The translations under genes were made by a program, and so were the position numbers. A model generated the notes under the pieces. The model had not been told where the DNA came from. It made no database searches and saw only the letters and a list, made by a program, of their open reading frames with translations. 64,000 nt of DNA from Spirochaetales bacterium (lineage in GTDB: Bacteria; Spirochaetota; Spirochaetia; SZUA-6; JAFGRV01), in NCBI GenBank assembly GCA_016930085.1, contig JAFGHO010000028.1, positions 19,004 through 83,003 of the forward strand, in the 5' to 3' direction. Shown piece by piece: positions 1 through 8,127 of this stretch; the stretch's first letter is position 1, and the number at the start of each line of letters is the position of its first letter.

Positions 1-454
1 AGCAGACCGCGAACCCGGAGGGGATGCCGCTTACGATTGAGGTAACAGGGGCCTTTCCCCTGGCAAGAAACGCGGATTCCTTTATCACGACCTCGTCCCC
101 GAGATCGATATCGAAAAGGTGCATTTTCATATATTCCACAGGGGTCTTATCCCCTTTCGGAAAATGAACCGCACAACTCGCCGCTTTCCCATCTTCCGTC
201 TGTTTCAGAAGGCCGGCTACGATATCGACATGATTATCGGCCGCGAAGCCGGAAAATGTCGCGTACCAGTCGCTTTTACCCCCCGCTTCCCCCTCCCGGC
301 GCGCTGTGGAAAGCGGGCCGAAATAATTGACATATTCGGGTAAAACGATGACATCCGGCCGCGATGCTTGTGCCCTCTCGAGTAACCGTTTCACCTTGCA
401 GAGATTATTTTGCTTGTCCAAACCGGAATTGATCTGGATGATGGAGACTGTCAA
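1..454 (-). CDS. Carbon-nitrogen hydrolase (nitrilase superfamily), 3' part missing
   Basis: The gene runs off the left edge, so only about 151 N-terminal residues are visible. They carry the nitrilase-fold hallmarks: an opening beta strand (TVSIIQINSG), the catalytic Glu in the context LPEYVNYFG, and the catalytic Lys region YMKMHLFDID. The active-site Cys lies outside the window. The family hydrolyses amides or nitriles through a Glu-Lys-Cys triad; the substrate cannot be told. I start at TTG 454, which follows AGGATAAAACCGA; an ATG start is not available. The upstream UVR-motif gene on the same strand stops 7 bp earlier, so the two are probably co-transcribed. The frame was read directly from the reverse complement and has no stop. 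Confidence 0.85.
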   Translation of the reverse strand, partial: MTVSIIQINSGLDKQNNLCKVKRLLERAQASRPDVIVLPEYVNYFGPLSTARREGEAGGKSDWYATFSGFAADNHVDIVAGLLKQTEDGKAASCAVHFPKGDKTPVEYMKMHLFDIDLGDEVVIKESAFLARGKAPVTSIVSGIPSGFAVC

Positions 455-460
455 TCGGTT

Positions 461-1228
461 TTATCCTGTATTACTTTCTTTTTTACCCTTGAGTCTGTTT
501 ATTTTATCCCTGATTTCGGCGGCTTTTTCATAATTTTCCGATTCAACCGCCTTTTCAAGATCCATCTGAAGCTTTTCGACGTCGGTGAGACTGTTGTCGG
601 AAATCTCCAAAAGCGTCATTCTGAGTGTTTCAAGCGCCCTGCTTTTTTCTATTTTAAATGTCGGTGTGTCTATCACGGGAATATTCTGAATAAAATCGAT
701 CGCGGACTTGAGTATTTCCTTCGCGACCCCTTTCAGCTTTTTTTGCATCTGAATCATCGCGTTCGAAAGCGCGTTCATTCTGAGGATATACGGCCTGTAC
801 TGGAGAAGTTCGTTCTTGTAATCGTCTTCTTCCAAAAACCGATCGACGAGTTCACAGATTTTGAGGTTATGTTCGGTATCCTTCGCGGTTCTTTCAAAAT
901 CACCGATCTGATAGAGGATGAGATAGCGTGCGTAATACAGCATTCCTTCATCCTGAAGCAGCAGAAAATCGTCACGGCTCAAACGAAAATTATCGTCCGA
1001 AGTAAAAAGGAGTTTGTGGTATTCCAGCCTGTCGAGAAATTCCCGAAGGACGGATTCCTTGTTGAACGGATGTTTTCCGTCCGGACGACCTTCGAGTTCG
1101 TATTGTTCGATTCCAAGTGGCTGCCGCACCTGAATAATCTCCCTCCCGTCCTTGAGCCGGAGTACCCGTATATGGTTATCAGGATCGTAGTCCCATTCAT
1201 TTAATATTTCCGTAATATCGAGTTTCAT
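461..1228 (-). CDS. UVR-motif (UvrB/UvrC-type) protein, unknown function
   Basis: Soluble protein of about 255 residues. The C-terminal 30 residues form a UVR motif (EKLQMDLEKAVESENYEKAA, then EIRDKINRLK), a helical hairpin known from UvrB, UvrC, ClpC and McsA that mediates protein-protein contacts. The N-terminal 60 residues look like a small beta-rich domain (IRVLRLKDGREIIQVRQPLG); the middle is helical. Similar proteins occur in spirochaetes without assigned function. I prefer ATG 1228 (MKLDITEIL) over the longer frame from 1267 because AAGG lies 6 bp upstream and the extra residues have no domain. It leads an operon with the nitrilase-family gene. Confidence 0.8.
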   Translation of the reverse strand: MKLDITEILNEWDYDPDNHIRVLRLKDGREIIQVRQPLGIEQYELEGRPDGKHPFNKESVLREFLDRLEYHKLLFTSDDNFRLSRDDFLLLQDEGMLYYARYLILYQIGDFERTAKDTEHNLKICELVDRFLEEDDYKNELLQYRPYILRMNALSNAMIQMQKKLKGVAKEILKSAIDFIQNIPVIDTPTFKIEKSRALETLRMTLLEISDNSLTDVEKLQMDLEKAVESENYEKAAEIRDKINRLKGKKESNTG

Positions 1229-1257
1229 CAGAACCCTTGCACACTCCTTATTATTAA

Positions 1258-1286
1258 TATATACCAATTTATAACAATGTAAACAA
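1258..1286 (-). promoter_or_regulatory. Sigma-70-type promoter for the UVR-motif gene
   Basis: On the minus strand TTGTTT (1281-1286) is separated by 17 bp from TATATA (1258-1263). Transcription would start near 1251, about 23 nt before ATG 1228. The same 65-bp gap holds the 5' flank of the divergent UMP kinase gene. Confidence 0.5.
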
Positions 1287-1338
1287 TTTTTTTATGAAGC
1301 GGCTATCTTTTTACGGGAAAAATAACAAGGATGTGCGT

Positions 1339-2034
1339 ATGAATGATATAAAAATCATCTCTCTGGGCGGATCGATAATCGCGCCGGAGAAGGTCGACAT
1401 TGAATTTCTCAAGGCTTTTTTCGATCTTGTCGCGACGTATCTGGATCGTGGTGAATCGCGAAAAATCATTTTAGTATGCGGTGGGGGAAGTCCCGCGCGT
1501 GAATATCAGCGTGCCTACAAAGCGATCGTCACTTCCGGAGAACACGATGCGGCGGACAGGATCGGGATTGCGGCGACCCGGCTGAACGCGGCGCTGATGA
1601 AAGAAATCTTTTCTGTATATTGCCTCAATGACGTCGTCACCGATCCCACCTCGGTTGTGCGGTTTGACGGGAAAATCCTTGTCGCTGCGGGCTGGAAACC
1701 CGGATTTTCAACCGATTACGATGCGGTGATCCTTGCAGAGCGATTTTCAGCGGATCAGGTGATAAATCTCTCGAATCTCGCAAAAATCTATACCGACGAT
1801 CCGAAAAAAAATCCCGCTGCTACCCCGCTCGATACCGTCGGCTGGGAAGATTTCAGGCACATTGTCGGGGAGGGCTGGGAACCGGGGAAAAACGCCCCCT
1901 TTGACCCGATTGCGGCAAAGCGTGCCGCGGCATGCGGCATGCGCGTTATTTTTGCAAACGGCCGCGACCTCGATAACGTGAAGCATATCCTTAACGGAAA
2001 GCCGTTTGAAGGAACGGTTATCGGTCCCGGATGA
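1339..2034 (+). CDS. pyrH: UMP kinase (archaeal/spirochaete type)
   Basis: Amino-acid-kinase-fold protein of 231 residues that would phosphorylate UMP to UDP with ATP in the cytoplasm. Visible motifs are the N-terminal LGGSIIAPEKVD phosphate loop, VCGGGSPAREYQ, the central AADRIGIAATRLNA helix, and NLSNLAKIYTDDPKK followed by PFDPIAAKRAA near the C-terminus. These resemble the shorter archaeal-type PyrH more than the E. coli form. ATG 1339 is chosen because AAGGA sits 7 bp upstream; an in-frame ATG at 1294 lacks a ribosome site. It converges on the radical SAM gene, overlapping it by 17 bp. Confidence 0.9.
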   Translation: MNDIKIISLGGSIIAPEKVDIEFLKAFFDLVATYLDRGESRKIILVCGGGSPAREYQRAYKAIVTSGEHDAADRIGIAATRLNAALMKEIFSVYCLNDVVTDPTSVVRFDGKILVAAGWKPGFSTDYDAVILAERFSADQVINLSNLAKIYTDDPKKNPAATPLDTVGWEDFRHIVGEGWEPGKNAPFDPIAAKRAAACGMRVIFANGRDLDNVKHILNGKPFEGTVIGPG

Positions 2035-3001
2035 GATTATCATCATCGGAAAAATGCCAGACCGGTATTGCGCATGATGAAGGAAACGGATTCCTTCTGC
2101 CGAAATCAGGCAGCCAGTCGCCGTCATTCGCAGGATCCTGGATGAAACCGTCATCAATCCCGATGCGCCGGATTATATCCATCACTTCTTCATATTCTTC
2201 CCGATTCACATATCGATCCGGCGCCTCATTCTCTTTCATATCGGATATGCCGACCGGAATAAACTGGAACATGAGGGAAAGCATCGCCTCCGGTTCGAGA
2301 TTGTTTTTATACCATTCCAAAACGGCCCGTGTCTGAGGAATTCCGCCCGGAATGACAAGATGCCGCATAACCAGACCGCTTTTCAACATCCCGTTCTCCA
2401 TGGAACGGGTTTTTTTACCGGACATTAATGAAATTGCCCGTACCGCTTTTTCCGGATATGAGGGTGAGTAAAAAAAACGGCGTGCAAACGCCCCATCCAG
2501 TGTCTTCATATCCGGAATATAAATATCGACTACAACATCCAGAAGTTTCAGAATGTCCGTCTCCTCAAATCCGGAAGAATTCCAGACAACGGGAATGAGG
2601 AGTCCCGCCTCCTTTGCCCGTAAAACGGCCCGGATAACGCCCGGGATAAAATGGGTCGCGGTGACGAGATTGATATTCTCGGCTCCCCTTTTCTGAAGCG
2701 TGAGAAAAATTCCGCAGAGTTCATCCGCGGTGACCGTCCCGCCCATTCCTTCCCGGCTTATCTGATAATTCTGGCAAAAGCGGCACCTGAGTGTACAACC
2801 GGAAAAAAAGACGGTACCCGATCCTCCCGTTCCTGAAATCGGCGGTTCCTCTCCGAAATGCAGGCACGCGGAGGCAATCCTGATTTCCGATGTTTCACCG
2901 CAGAATCCCCTCTCCCCTTTCAGCCTGTCCACACCGCATTGACGGGGGCAGAGCATGCAATGCGAGTAAAGTTCCTTATAAAGCCCGTCGAATCCGTCCA
3001 T
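2018..3001 (-). CDS. Radical SAM protein, PflA-like (COG1313-type)
   Basis: About 327 residues. The N-terminus has a metal-ligand cluster CMLCPRQCGVDR plus GFCGE, followed by the radical SAM CxxxCxxC motif (CTLRCRFCQNYQIS) that binds the [4Fe-4S] cluster used to cleave S-adenosylmethionine. Downstream are a VVWNSSGFE segment and DIYIPDMKTLD, typical of pyruvate-formate-lyase-activating-enzyme relatives of this subfamily. The true target is unknown and no glycyl radical enzyme is nearby. The start is uncertain: ATG 3001 puts the cysteine cluster near residue 11, as in relatives; an upstream GTG at 3091 would add 30 residues without recognisable homology. Confidence 0.85.
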   Translation of the reverse strand: MDGFDGLYKELYSHCMLCPRQCGVDRLKGERGFCGETSEIRIASACLHFGEEPPISGTGGSGTVFFSGCTLRCRFCQNYQISREGMGGTVTADELCGIFLTLQKRGAENINLVTATHFIPGVIRAVLRAKEAGLLIPVVWNSSGFEETDILKLLDVVVDIYIPDMKTLDGAFARRFFYSPSYPEKAVRAISLMSGKKTRSMENGMLKSGLVMRHLVIPGGIPQTRAVLEWYKNNLEPEAMLSLMFQFIPVGISDMKENEAPDRYVNREEYEEVMDIIRRIGIDDGFIQDPANDGDWLPDFGRRNPFPSSCAIPVWHFSDDDNLIRDR

Positions 3002-3276
3002 CAAGGAAAAGCTACAACATTTTTTTATGTGAGACAATCGGGGTGCAAGGATCTTTTCCCGTAACCCCGTAATGATGAAGTACCCGTACACCGGCTTGTA
3101 TAGACTGATATGCGCCGACCGCTGCCTTTACAGACGGCCTTTTTTGCCGTAACAATGGTTTTCAAACCGTACCGATATTGATAGAATGGTCCGTACCAAG
3201 CCGGCGGCGTGTAACGATCCGTTTCGCGAACAAGACCGAACAAAAAACACAATATATGAAAGCGGGGCAAAGGTAT

Positions 3277-3897
3277 ATGGCAAAAAAATATTATGCGGTC
3301 TGGCGGGGCCGCACCATCGGTATATTCGATTCCTGGGAGGCGTGTAAGGAACAGATCGACCATTACGCAAATGCCGGTTTCAAATCATTCAATACTCTGG
3401 AAGCAGCCGAGGATGCCCTGAAACAACACGGCATACGGCGGACGGCACATAATGTGACGAACGCGGAAACCCGGTCATGTGAAAAAGGATATCGACCGGT
3501 ACTCGACAGTATAGCCGTGGACGCGGCGTGTTCCGGGAATCCCGGCGTAATGGAATACCGGGGGGTATATACGAAGACGGGAAAGCAACTGTTCAAAGCC
3601 GGACCGTTTGAACGGGGAACGAATAATATCGGTGAGTTTCTCGCCATAGTTGACGCCCTGGAATATCTGGAAAAACAGGGGAAAGGTTGCCCGGTCTATT
3701 CGGATTCCAGCGTCGCCATCTCGTGGGTCGGGAAAAAAAGCTGCGGGACAAAACTGCCGCTTGACGAAGATAATACGCTCGGCGGACTCATTGAGCGGGC
3801 GGTTGAAAAATTGCGTACCCGCTCATATCGGAATAAAATACTGAAGTGGGACACAAAGCGATGGGGAGAAATCCCCGCGGATTTTAACAGGAAATGA
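3277..3897 (+). CDS. rnhA: Ribonuclease H with N-terminal viroplasmin domain
   Basis: 206 residues. Residues 1-45 form the viroplasmin/caulimovirus-VI RNA:DNA-hybrid-binding domain (KYYAVWRGRTIGIFDSWEAC, then FKSFNTLEAAEDAL). The rest is a type I RNase H domain with the four acidic residues expected: Asp in SIAVDAACSGNPG, Glu in NNIGEFLAI, Asp in PVYSDSSVAISW and the last Asp in IPADFNRK. It should cut the RNA strand of RNA:DNA hybrids. The domain order resembles bacterial RNases H of Firmicutes and Bacteroidetes and eukaryotic RNase H1. ATG 3277 is preceded by AAAGG; an earlier in-frame ATG at 3256 is less likely. It ends 55 bp before the tRNA-Leu promoter. Confidence 0.9.
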   Translation: MAKKYYAVWRGRTIGIFDSWEACKEQIDHYANAGFKSFNTLEAAEDALKQHGIRRTAHNVTNAETRSCEKGYRPVLDSIAVDAACSGNPGVMEYRGVYTKTGKQLFKAGPFERGTNNIGEFLAIVDALEYLEKQGKGCPVYSDSSVAISWVGKKSCGTKLPLDEDNTLGGLIERAVEKLRTRSYRNKILKWDTKRWGEIPADFNRK

Positions 3898-3951
3898 CGG
3901 CTTCATGAAACCGGTCGACGCGGGAAATTACCGATCATCGATCGGCATTAC

Positions 3952-3980
3952 TTGACTATATTACCTCAAGATACTAATAT
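3952..3980 (+). promoter_or_regulatory. Promoter of the tRNA-Leu transcript
   Basis: TTGACT (3952-3957), a 17-bp spacer and TAATAT (3975-3980) form a near-consensus sigma-70 promoter. The transcript would start around 3987 and must cross both 60-bp repeats before reaching the mature tRNA at 4129, giving a 5' leader of about 140 nt. Confidence 0.65.
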
Positions 3981-4020
3981 AGGGCCAGCAATATTGTCAT
4001 ATAAAAAACTGTCGATGATG

Positions 4021-4140
4021 AAACCGGTAGACGCGGTTTGGTCTTCAAGGCTATTGGACTGTTATTTTGCTGGCGTGATGAAACCGGTAGACGCGGTTTG
4101 GTCTTCAAGGCTATTGGACTGTTATTTTGCTGGCGTGATG
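4021..4140 (+). repeat. Two perfect 60-bp tandem repeats carrying a tRNA-Leu 5' fragment
   Basis: Bases 4021-4080 and 4081-4140 are identical. Each unit ends with GCTGGCGTGATG, the first bases of the tRNA-Leu gene, and starts with a near copy of its D-arm (AAACCGGTAGACGCGG against AAACTGGTAGACGTGC in the tRNA). A shorter, diverged copy of the D-arm part lies at 3905-3922. The remaining 40 or so bases of each unit do not fold as a tRNA. The array looks like duplication of the 5' end of the tRNA gene, and it lies inside the predicted primary transcript. Confidence 0.95.
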
Positions 4141-4212
4141 AAACTGGTAGACGTGCCAGACTCAAAATCTGGTGTCCTTCGGGACGTGTGGGTTCGACTC
4201 CCACCGCCAGCA
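4129..4212 (+). tRNA. tRNA-Leu, anticodon CAA
   Basis: Acceptor strands GCTGGCG (4129-4135) and CGCCAGC (4205-4211) pair perfectly, with A4212 as discriminator. The anticodon stem CCAGA/TCTGG encloses the loop CTCAAAA, giving anticodon CAA for UUG. The long variable arm (TGTCCTTCGGGACGT) marks a class II tRNA, and the T-arm has GGTTCGACTCC. No CCA is encoded. It reads UUG leucine codons. Confidence 0.95.
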
Positions 4213-4579
4213 CTATTAAAAACAAAAAAGAAGCCGGGTATAACGGGAACGATCCCGGAAGTCTGCGTATCCGTTATCGATACGGACCGGACCGGTCTAT
4301 CCGATGTGGTGACAAAAAAAGGCGAATCATTCAGAAAGATAACAAAACAATTTCATCCGTACCATATTATCATGAAAATATGTGATTATTGATCGTGATT
4401 TGATACACAAAAATACCGATAATATTATCGATAATATTAGTAATGCGGATATTTGGAAGACCGTCATTATTTACATTTGGAATGAATATTTATGCACTAA
4501 ACAGGATAAGTCCGGCAGACTCCTGAAGGGCCTTCTTGTTAAAAGTGCTTGACTTTTTACCGGTAAGGGCGTATCAATT
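4213..4579 (+). other. Intergenic region between tRNA-Leu and ptsI
   Basis: No convincing gene was found in these 367 bp; open frames here include parts of the tRNA and repeats and lack ribosome sites. There is no clear U-tract terminator behind the tRNA. At 4418-4429 lies the perfect 12-bp palindrome GATAATATTATC, immediately followed by a partial copy GATAATATTA (4430-4439); this may be a regulator site or just AT-rich sequence. Confidence 0.6.
4549..4577 (+). promoter_or_regulatory. Promoter directly abutting the ptsI start
   Basis: TTGACT (4549-4554), 17-bp spacer, TATCAA (4572-4577). The start point would be about 4584, inside the first codons of ptsI, so the message would start at or just before the second ATG (4586) with almost no leader. 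No Shine-Dalgarno sequence precedes either ATG. Confidence 0.4.
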
Positions 4580-6199
4580 ATGCAAATGATCAAATTTGGA
4601 GAAGAGACACGGCTTGCGGGGATAAAAATCAGTGAGGGAGTCGCCGTTGCGAGAGTTTGCCTTTTCAATGAAGATCGCCATGCAAATATCCCAATTTACA
4701 AAGTTAATAAATCCGAAAGAAAAAAGGAAAAAGGACGCCTTATCCAGGCAATACAAATAGGAGCCGATCAGCTTTCCAGGGTCATCGTCGATGTTAAAAA
4801 GCGGATAGGTGATGCGGAATCGAAAATCTTTATCGCCCAGAAAATGATCCTCGAGGACACCAGCATCCACGACGAGATGTTCGACGATATAGAAAATGAA
4901 GGGGCGAATGCCGAAGCCGCCGTCATACGGGTGTTGGATTCCTACGAAACGAGGCTGCTGGACGTCGACAACGAATACATCAAGGCACGCGCGACCGATA
5001 TCGGGGAAATCAAGAGAAGGCTTTTGGACATTCTCTCCGAAGTCACGCCGTCGTTTCTCTGTACCGGCATAGCGCAATGTCAGCGGGGAAAAAACAGGAT
5101 TATCGTCGCCCGGGAACTCACGCCCAGCCTTACCGTCGGACTCGAAAAACAGCAGATTGTCGGTTTCGTAACCGAACACGGCGGTATATCATCCCACGCG
5201 GCGATACTCGCACGGGCCATGGGAATTCCGGCGGTAAGCGGCATCCAGAATATTCACAGCATGGTATCCTGCGGGACGGAGATACTCCTGAACGGAAATG
5301 AAGGAAATGTCATCATATGGCCCTCCCAGAAAACGATCGCACAATATAAAAGCGGCAAGGTATATATTCCGAAGGGACTGTATGCCGTTGATCCCGTCGA
5401 CGGGATGAAAGTGATGGCGAACATAAGCAGGCATCAGGATATCGAGGAGGCGGTCATCGTAAAAGCGGAAGGTGTCGGGCTCTACAGAACCGAATTCGAA
5501 TTTCTGGCACAGGGAGAAATACTCTCCGAAGACGAACAGTTCAAGCGGTACAAGACGGTTGTGATGGCCATGAAAGGGCAGCCGGTCTATTTCAGACTGA
5601 TCGACGTCGGCGGCGACAAGACCGCGGATTTTCTCGATCTTCCCGCGGAAATAAATCCGGCACTGGGATTCAGGGGCAGCAGACTTCTTGTCGCACGAAA
5701 CGAACTTCTCGCACCGCAGGCACGGGCATTGGTCCGTGCTTCCGAATTCGGTCCGGTCTGGGTGCTTTACCCCATGATCGTGGATCTCGAACAATTTTTA
5801 ATCATGAAACAGCGTTTTCTCGAAGAAACGGCGGATCTCAACCCGGGAGAAATAAAGCATGGGGTAATGTTCGAGGTACCGTCCGCATGTCTCGAGGCGA
5901 AAAAAATACTCAAACATGCCGATTTCGCCAGCATCGGAACCAACGACCTCATTCAATACCTCTATGCGGTCGACCGGGACAATGAATATGTCGCCTATGA
6001 TTATAATCCCGACAAGGAAGCCCTGTGGAATCTGATAACGTTAATCGCCAAGGCGGCGAAAGATGAAAACCGTCCCCTTTCCGTTTGCGGAGAAATAGCG
6101 GGCAACAAAAAATATATCATCCGTCTCAAAGAGATCGGTATTACGCGTATCAGTGTCGGCATTCGCCAGATACCGGAATTAAGAATGGGATTAAAATAA
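4580..6199 (+). CDS. ptsI: Phosphoenolpyruvate-protein phosphotransferase (PTS enzyme I)
   Basis: 539 residues, slightly shorter than the usual 570-575. Enzyme I takes phosphate from phosphoenolpyruvate and passes it to HPr. The phosphorylated His is H206 in TEHGGISSHAAILARAMG; the PEP-binding barrel has YRTEFEFL (RTEF signature) and IDVGGDKT, and the C-terminal catalytic Cys lies in SVCGEIAGN. The N-terminal helical region is the HPr-binding part. The start may be ATG 4580 or ATG 4586. No HPr, EIIB or EIIC gene is in the window, but two EIIA-domain proteins (21664 and 22593) are; with enzyme I they may serve regulation rather than sugar uptake. Confidence 0.93.
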   Translation: MQMIKFGEETRLAGIKISEGVAVARVCLFNEDRHANIPIYKVNKSERKKEKGRLIQAIQIGADQLSRVIVDVKKRIGDAESKIFIAQKMILEDTSIHDEMFDDIENEGANAEAAVIRVLDSYETRLLDVDNEYIKARATDIGEIKRRLLDILSEVTPSFLCTGIAQCQRGKNRIIVARELTPSLTVGLEKQQIVGFVTEHGGISSHAAILARAMGIPAVSGIQNIHSMVSCGTEILLNGNEGNVIIWPSQKTIAQYKSGKVYIPKGLYAVDPVDGMKVMANISRHQDIEEAVIVKAEGVGLYRTEFEFLAQGEILSEDEQFKRYKTVVMAMKGQPVYFRLIDVGGDKTADFLDLPAEINPALGFRGSRLLVARNELLAPQARALVRASEFGPVWVLYPMIVDLEQFLIMKQRFLEETADLNPGEIKHGVMFEVPSACLEAKKILKHADFASIGTNDLIQYLYAVDRDNEYVAYDYNPDKEALWNLITLIAKAAKDENRPLSVCGEIAGNKKYIIRLKEIGITRISVGIRQIPELRMGLK

Positions 6200-6364
6200 G
6201 ACCTGCCCCCCAGTGCAGAAACGTGCGCGTCCATACCACCATCCATTTATATAACGGCAACCGCAAACCACTTGATTCTTGCGCATTATTTGATTAATTT
6301 ATGTAACGAAGCAATCAAATACATATATAGCATGTTTTGAGAATGTCGTTTTATTTCGGTTTTT

Positions 6365-7129
6365 ATGAAACAGGTAAGAGTCTTTAATAGTCTGCAAACT
6401 CTTTCACGGTCATGCGCTTCTTTTTTATCCGACCGGATAGAAAAAGCCTGCCATGACGGCAAAACGTTCGATATTATTCTTACCGGTGGAAACACCCCGA
6501 TCGATTGTTACAATGAACTCGCCTCGATTCTATCGGACGGACGGTTTCCTTTGAAAAACATCAATTGGTTTTTCGGGGACGAACGATGGGTGCCCGCCGA
6601 CCATGAAGACAGCAATGAAAGAATGGTACGGAAATACCTGCTCGGCAAACTAAAGATACCGGAAGAAAATATTTTCTCCTGGAAAGCATGTACAAAGGAA
6701 CCGTATAAATGTGCATTTGATTATAACCGTATCATCCATGAACACTTTATTGACAGGAATAAAGTACCCGATATCCTTCTTCTCGGCATGGGAGAAGACG
6801 GCCATACGGCGTCGCTTTTTCCCCAAAGCAGGGTGCTTTTGGAAGCGGGAGAATTCGAGACGGTATCGAAGGACCTGCCGGTCTTCGCGGCTTCAGTCTA
6901 TGTTCCCGGACTCAATACATGGCGGCTTTCTCTCACGCCGCGGATTCTTAACCGGGCACAGCAGATCATCTTCCTCATAAGCGGAGAAAAAAAACGTGAA
7001 AGTTTCAAAAAAGTGATGAACGGCACTTCCGATATCCCCGCGGCGTGGATTCAGGCGAAACATTGCATTTATTTCGTAACAACGGATATCTGGTCCAACG
7101 GCGCATCGCCGCACAGCCGCAATCGGTAA
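6365..7129 (+). CDS. pgl: 6-phosphogluconolactonase
   Basis: 254 residues of the DevB/Pgl family, which hydrolyses 6-phosphogluconolactone to 6-phosphogluconate in the oxidative pentose phosphate pathway. Visible signatures are the N-terminal phosphate loop region LTGGNTPIDCYNEL, the NWFFGDERWVPADHEDSNE block, and the ILLGMGEDGHTASLFPQS block with the catalytic His. The C-terminus has RLSLTPRILN and IIFLISGEKK. ATG 6365 has only a weak ribosome site. It follows ptsI in the same direction after 165 bp and may be transcribed separately. Glucose-6-phosphate dehydrogenase is not in the window. Confidence 0.92.
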   Translation: MKQVRVFNSLQTLSRSCASFLSDRIEKACHDGKTFDIILTGGNTPIDCYNELASILSDGRFPLKNINWFFGDERWVPADHEDSNERMVRKYLLGKLKIPEENIFSWKACTKEPYKCAFDYNRIIHEHFIDRNKVPDILLLGMGEDGHTASLFPQSRVLLEAGEFETVSKDLPVFAASVYVPGLNTWRLSLTPRILNRAQQIIFLISGEKKRESFKKVMNGTSDIPAAWIQAKHCIYFVTTDIWSNGASPHSRNR

Positions 7130-7308
7130 GATCAGGCTTTTTTCCCGATGATTTATTGCCATAATCCGCCATTAGGAATATAGTACAGAAAACAGGCAGA
7201 CGCCCGAAGGGTGTAAATTAAGGTAAAAACCGGGACTGAAAACGTATCATAAAAAAACGGTTCCCGACCGGAGAAAGCACAGGGCGGTCTGTCAGGCAAA
7301 GATCGTGT

Positions 7309-8127
7309 ATGACAAAGGTTGATATTCAAAAAAAATACGCCATGTTAAAAAACCGTCTCAAGGAACTGGGGAAGGTCATCGTCGCCTATTCGGGCGGCGT
7401 CGACTCGACATTGCTTCTCCGGTGTGCGGTCGAGGTACTCGGAAATGAAAATGTATTGGCCGTTACCGCCGGTTCCGAGATGATTCCCGCTTCCGAATTG
7501 AACGATGCGACGGCGTATACAAAAGACAACGGCATTGCACATCTTGTCATTGCGGCATCGGGGTTACATGAAATAAACGAGAAGGGGAATCCCCCGGACC
7601 GCTGCTATCATTGTAAAAAAAGCCTTTTTTTAAAAATCACAGCGATTGCGGAGAAAAGAAATTTTACCCACGTGATCGAGGGCTCCAATACGGATGACGA
7701 TAACGACTACAGGCCGGGTAAAAAGGCCCTCGAGGAGTGTGGCGTGCTGTCCCCCCTCAGGGAGGCGGGGCTTGGCAAGGAAGAAATACGAAAGCTTTCA
7801 AAAGCGGAACACCTTCCCTCGTGGGATAAACCTGCGCGGGCCTGTCTTGTTTCGAGATTCCCGTATTATATGACGATACACAATGATATGTTGAAAAAGG
7901 TCGAGCGGGCGGAAGAATTTCTCATAGAGCAGGGATTCACCCTCTGCCGGGTTCGCTGTTTCGGTGATAAAGCCCTGATTGAAGTCGAAAAAACCAGGGT
8001 TCGGGAGGCCCGGCGTATCCTGCAGAAAATTGAAAGTGTTCTGCATGAAATCGGATTCAGGGAAGTGGAAATCGATCCCGACGGATACCGGACAGGCAGA
8101 ATGAACGTTTTTAATGAAAAAGAATGA
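7309..8127 (+). CDS. larE: ATP-dependent sacrificial sulfur transferase LarE
   Basis: 272 residues of the PP-loop/NAD-synthase-like family. LarE adenylates and sulfurates the pyridinium dicarboxylate precursor of the nickel-pincer cofactor of lactate racemase. The PP-loop SGGVDS is at residues 28-33. C179 in PARACLVSRFPY corresponds to the sacrificial Cys (Cys176) of the Lactobacillus plantarum enzyme. A CYHCKK motif at 99-104 is also typical. The gene overlaps the following metallopeptidase by 14 bp. LarA, LarB and LarC are not in the window, so the sulfur acceptor is inferred from family membership only. Confidence 0.88.
   Translation: MTKVDIQKKYAMLKNRLKELGKVIVAYSGGVDSTLLLRCAVEVLGNENVLAVTAGSEMIPASELNDATAYTKDNGIAHLVIAASGLHEINEKGNPPDRCYHCKKSLFLKITAIAEKRNFTHVIEGSNTDDDNDYRPGKKALEECGVLSPLREAGLGKEEIRKLSKAEHLPSWDKPARACLVSRFPYYMTIHNDMLKKVERAEEFLIEQGFTLCRVRCFGDKALIEVEKTRVREARRILQKIESVLHEIGFREVEIDPDGYRTGRMNVFNEKE

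Noticed and set aside
410..1204. 264-residue plus-strand frame
   Set aside because: Antisense of the UVR-motif gene; no ribosome site and the composition is Phe/Val-rich as expected from a shadow.
4021..4140. CRISPR-like or att-site interpretation of the 60-bp repeats
   Set aside because: There are no spacers, only two adjacent identical units that contain tRNA sequence; no integrase gene is nearby.
3952..4392. 146-residue frame with repeated VMKPVDAVWSSRLLDCYFAG
   Set aside because: It runs through the 60-bp repeats and the tRNA-Leu gene; the apparent peptide repeat is a by-product of the DNA repeat.
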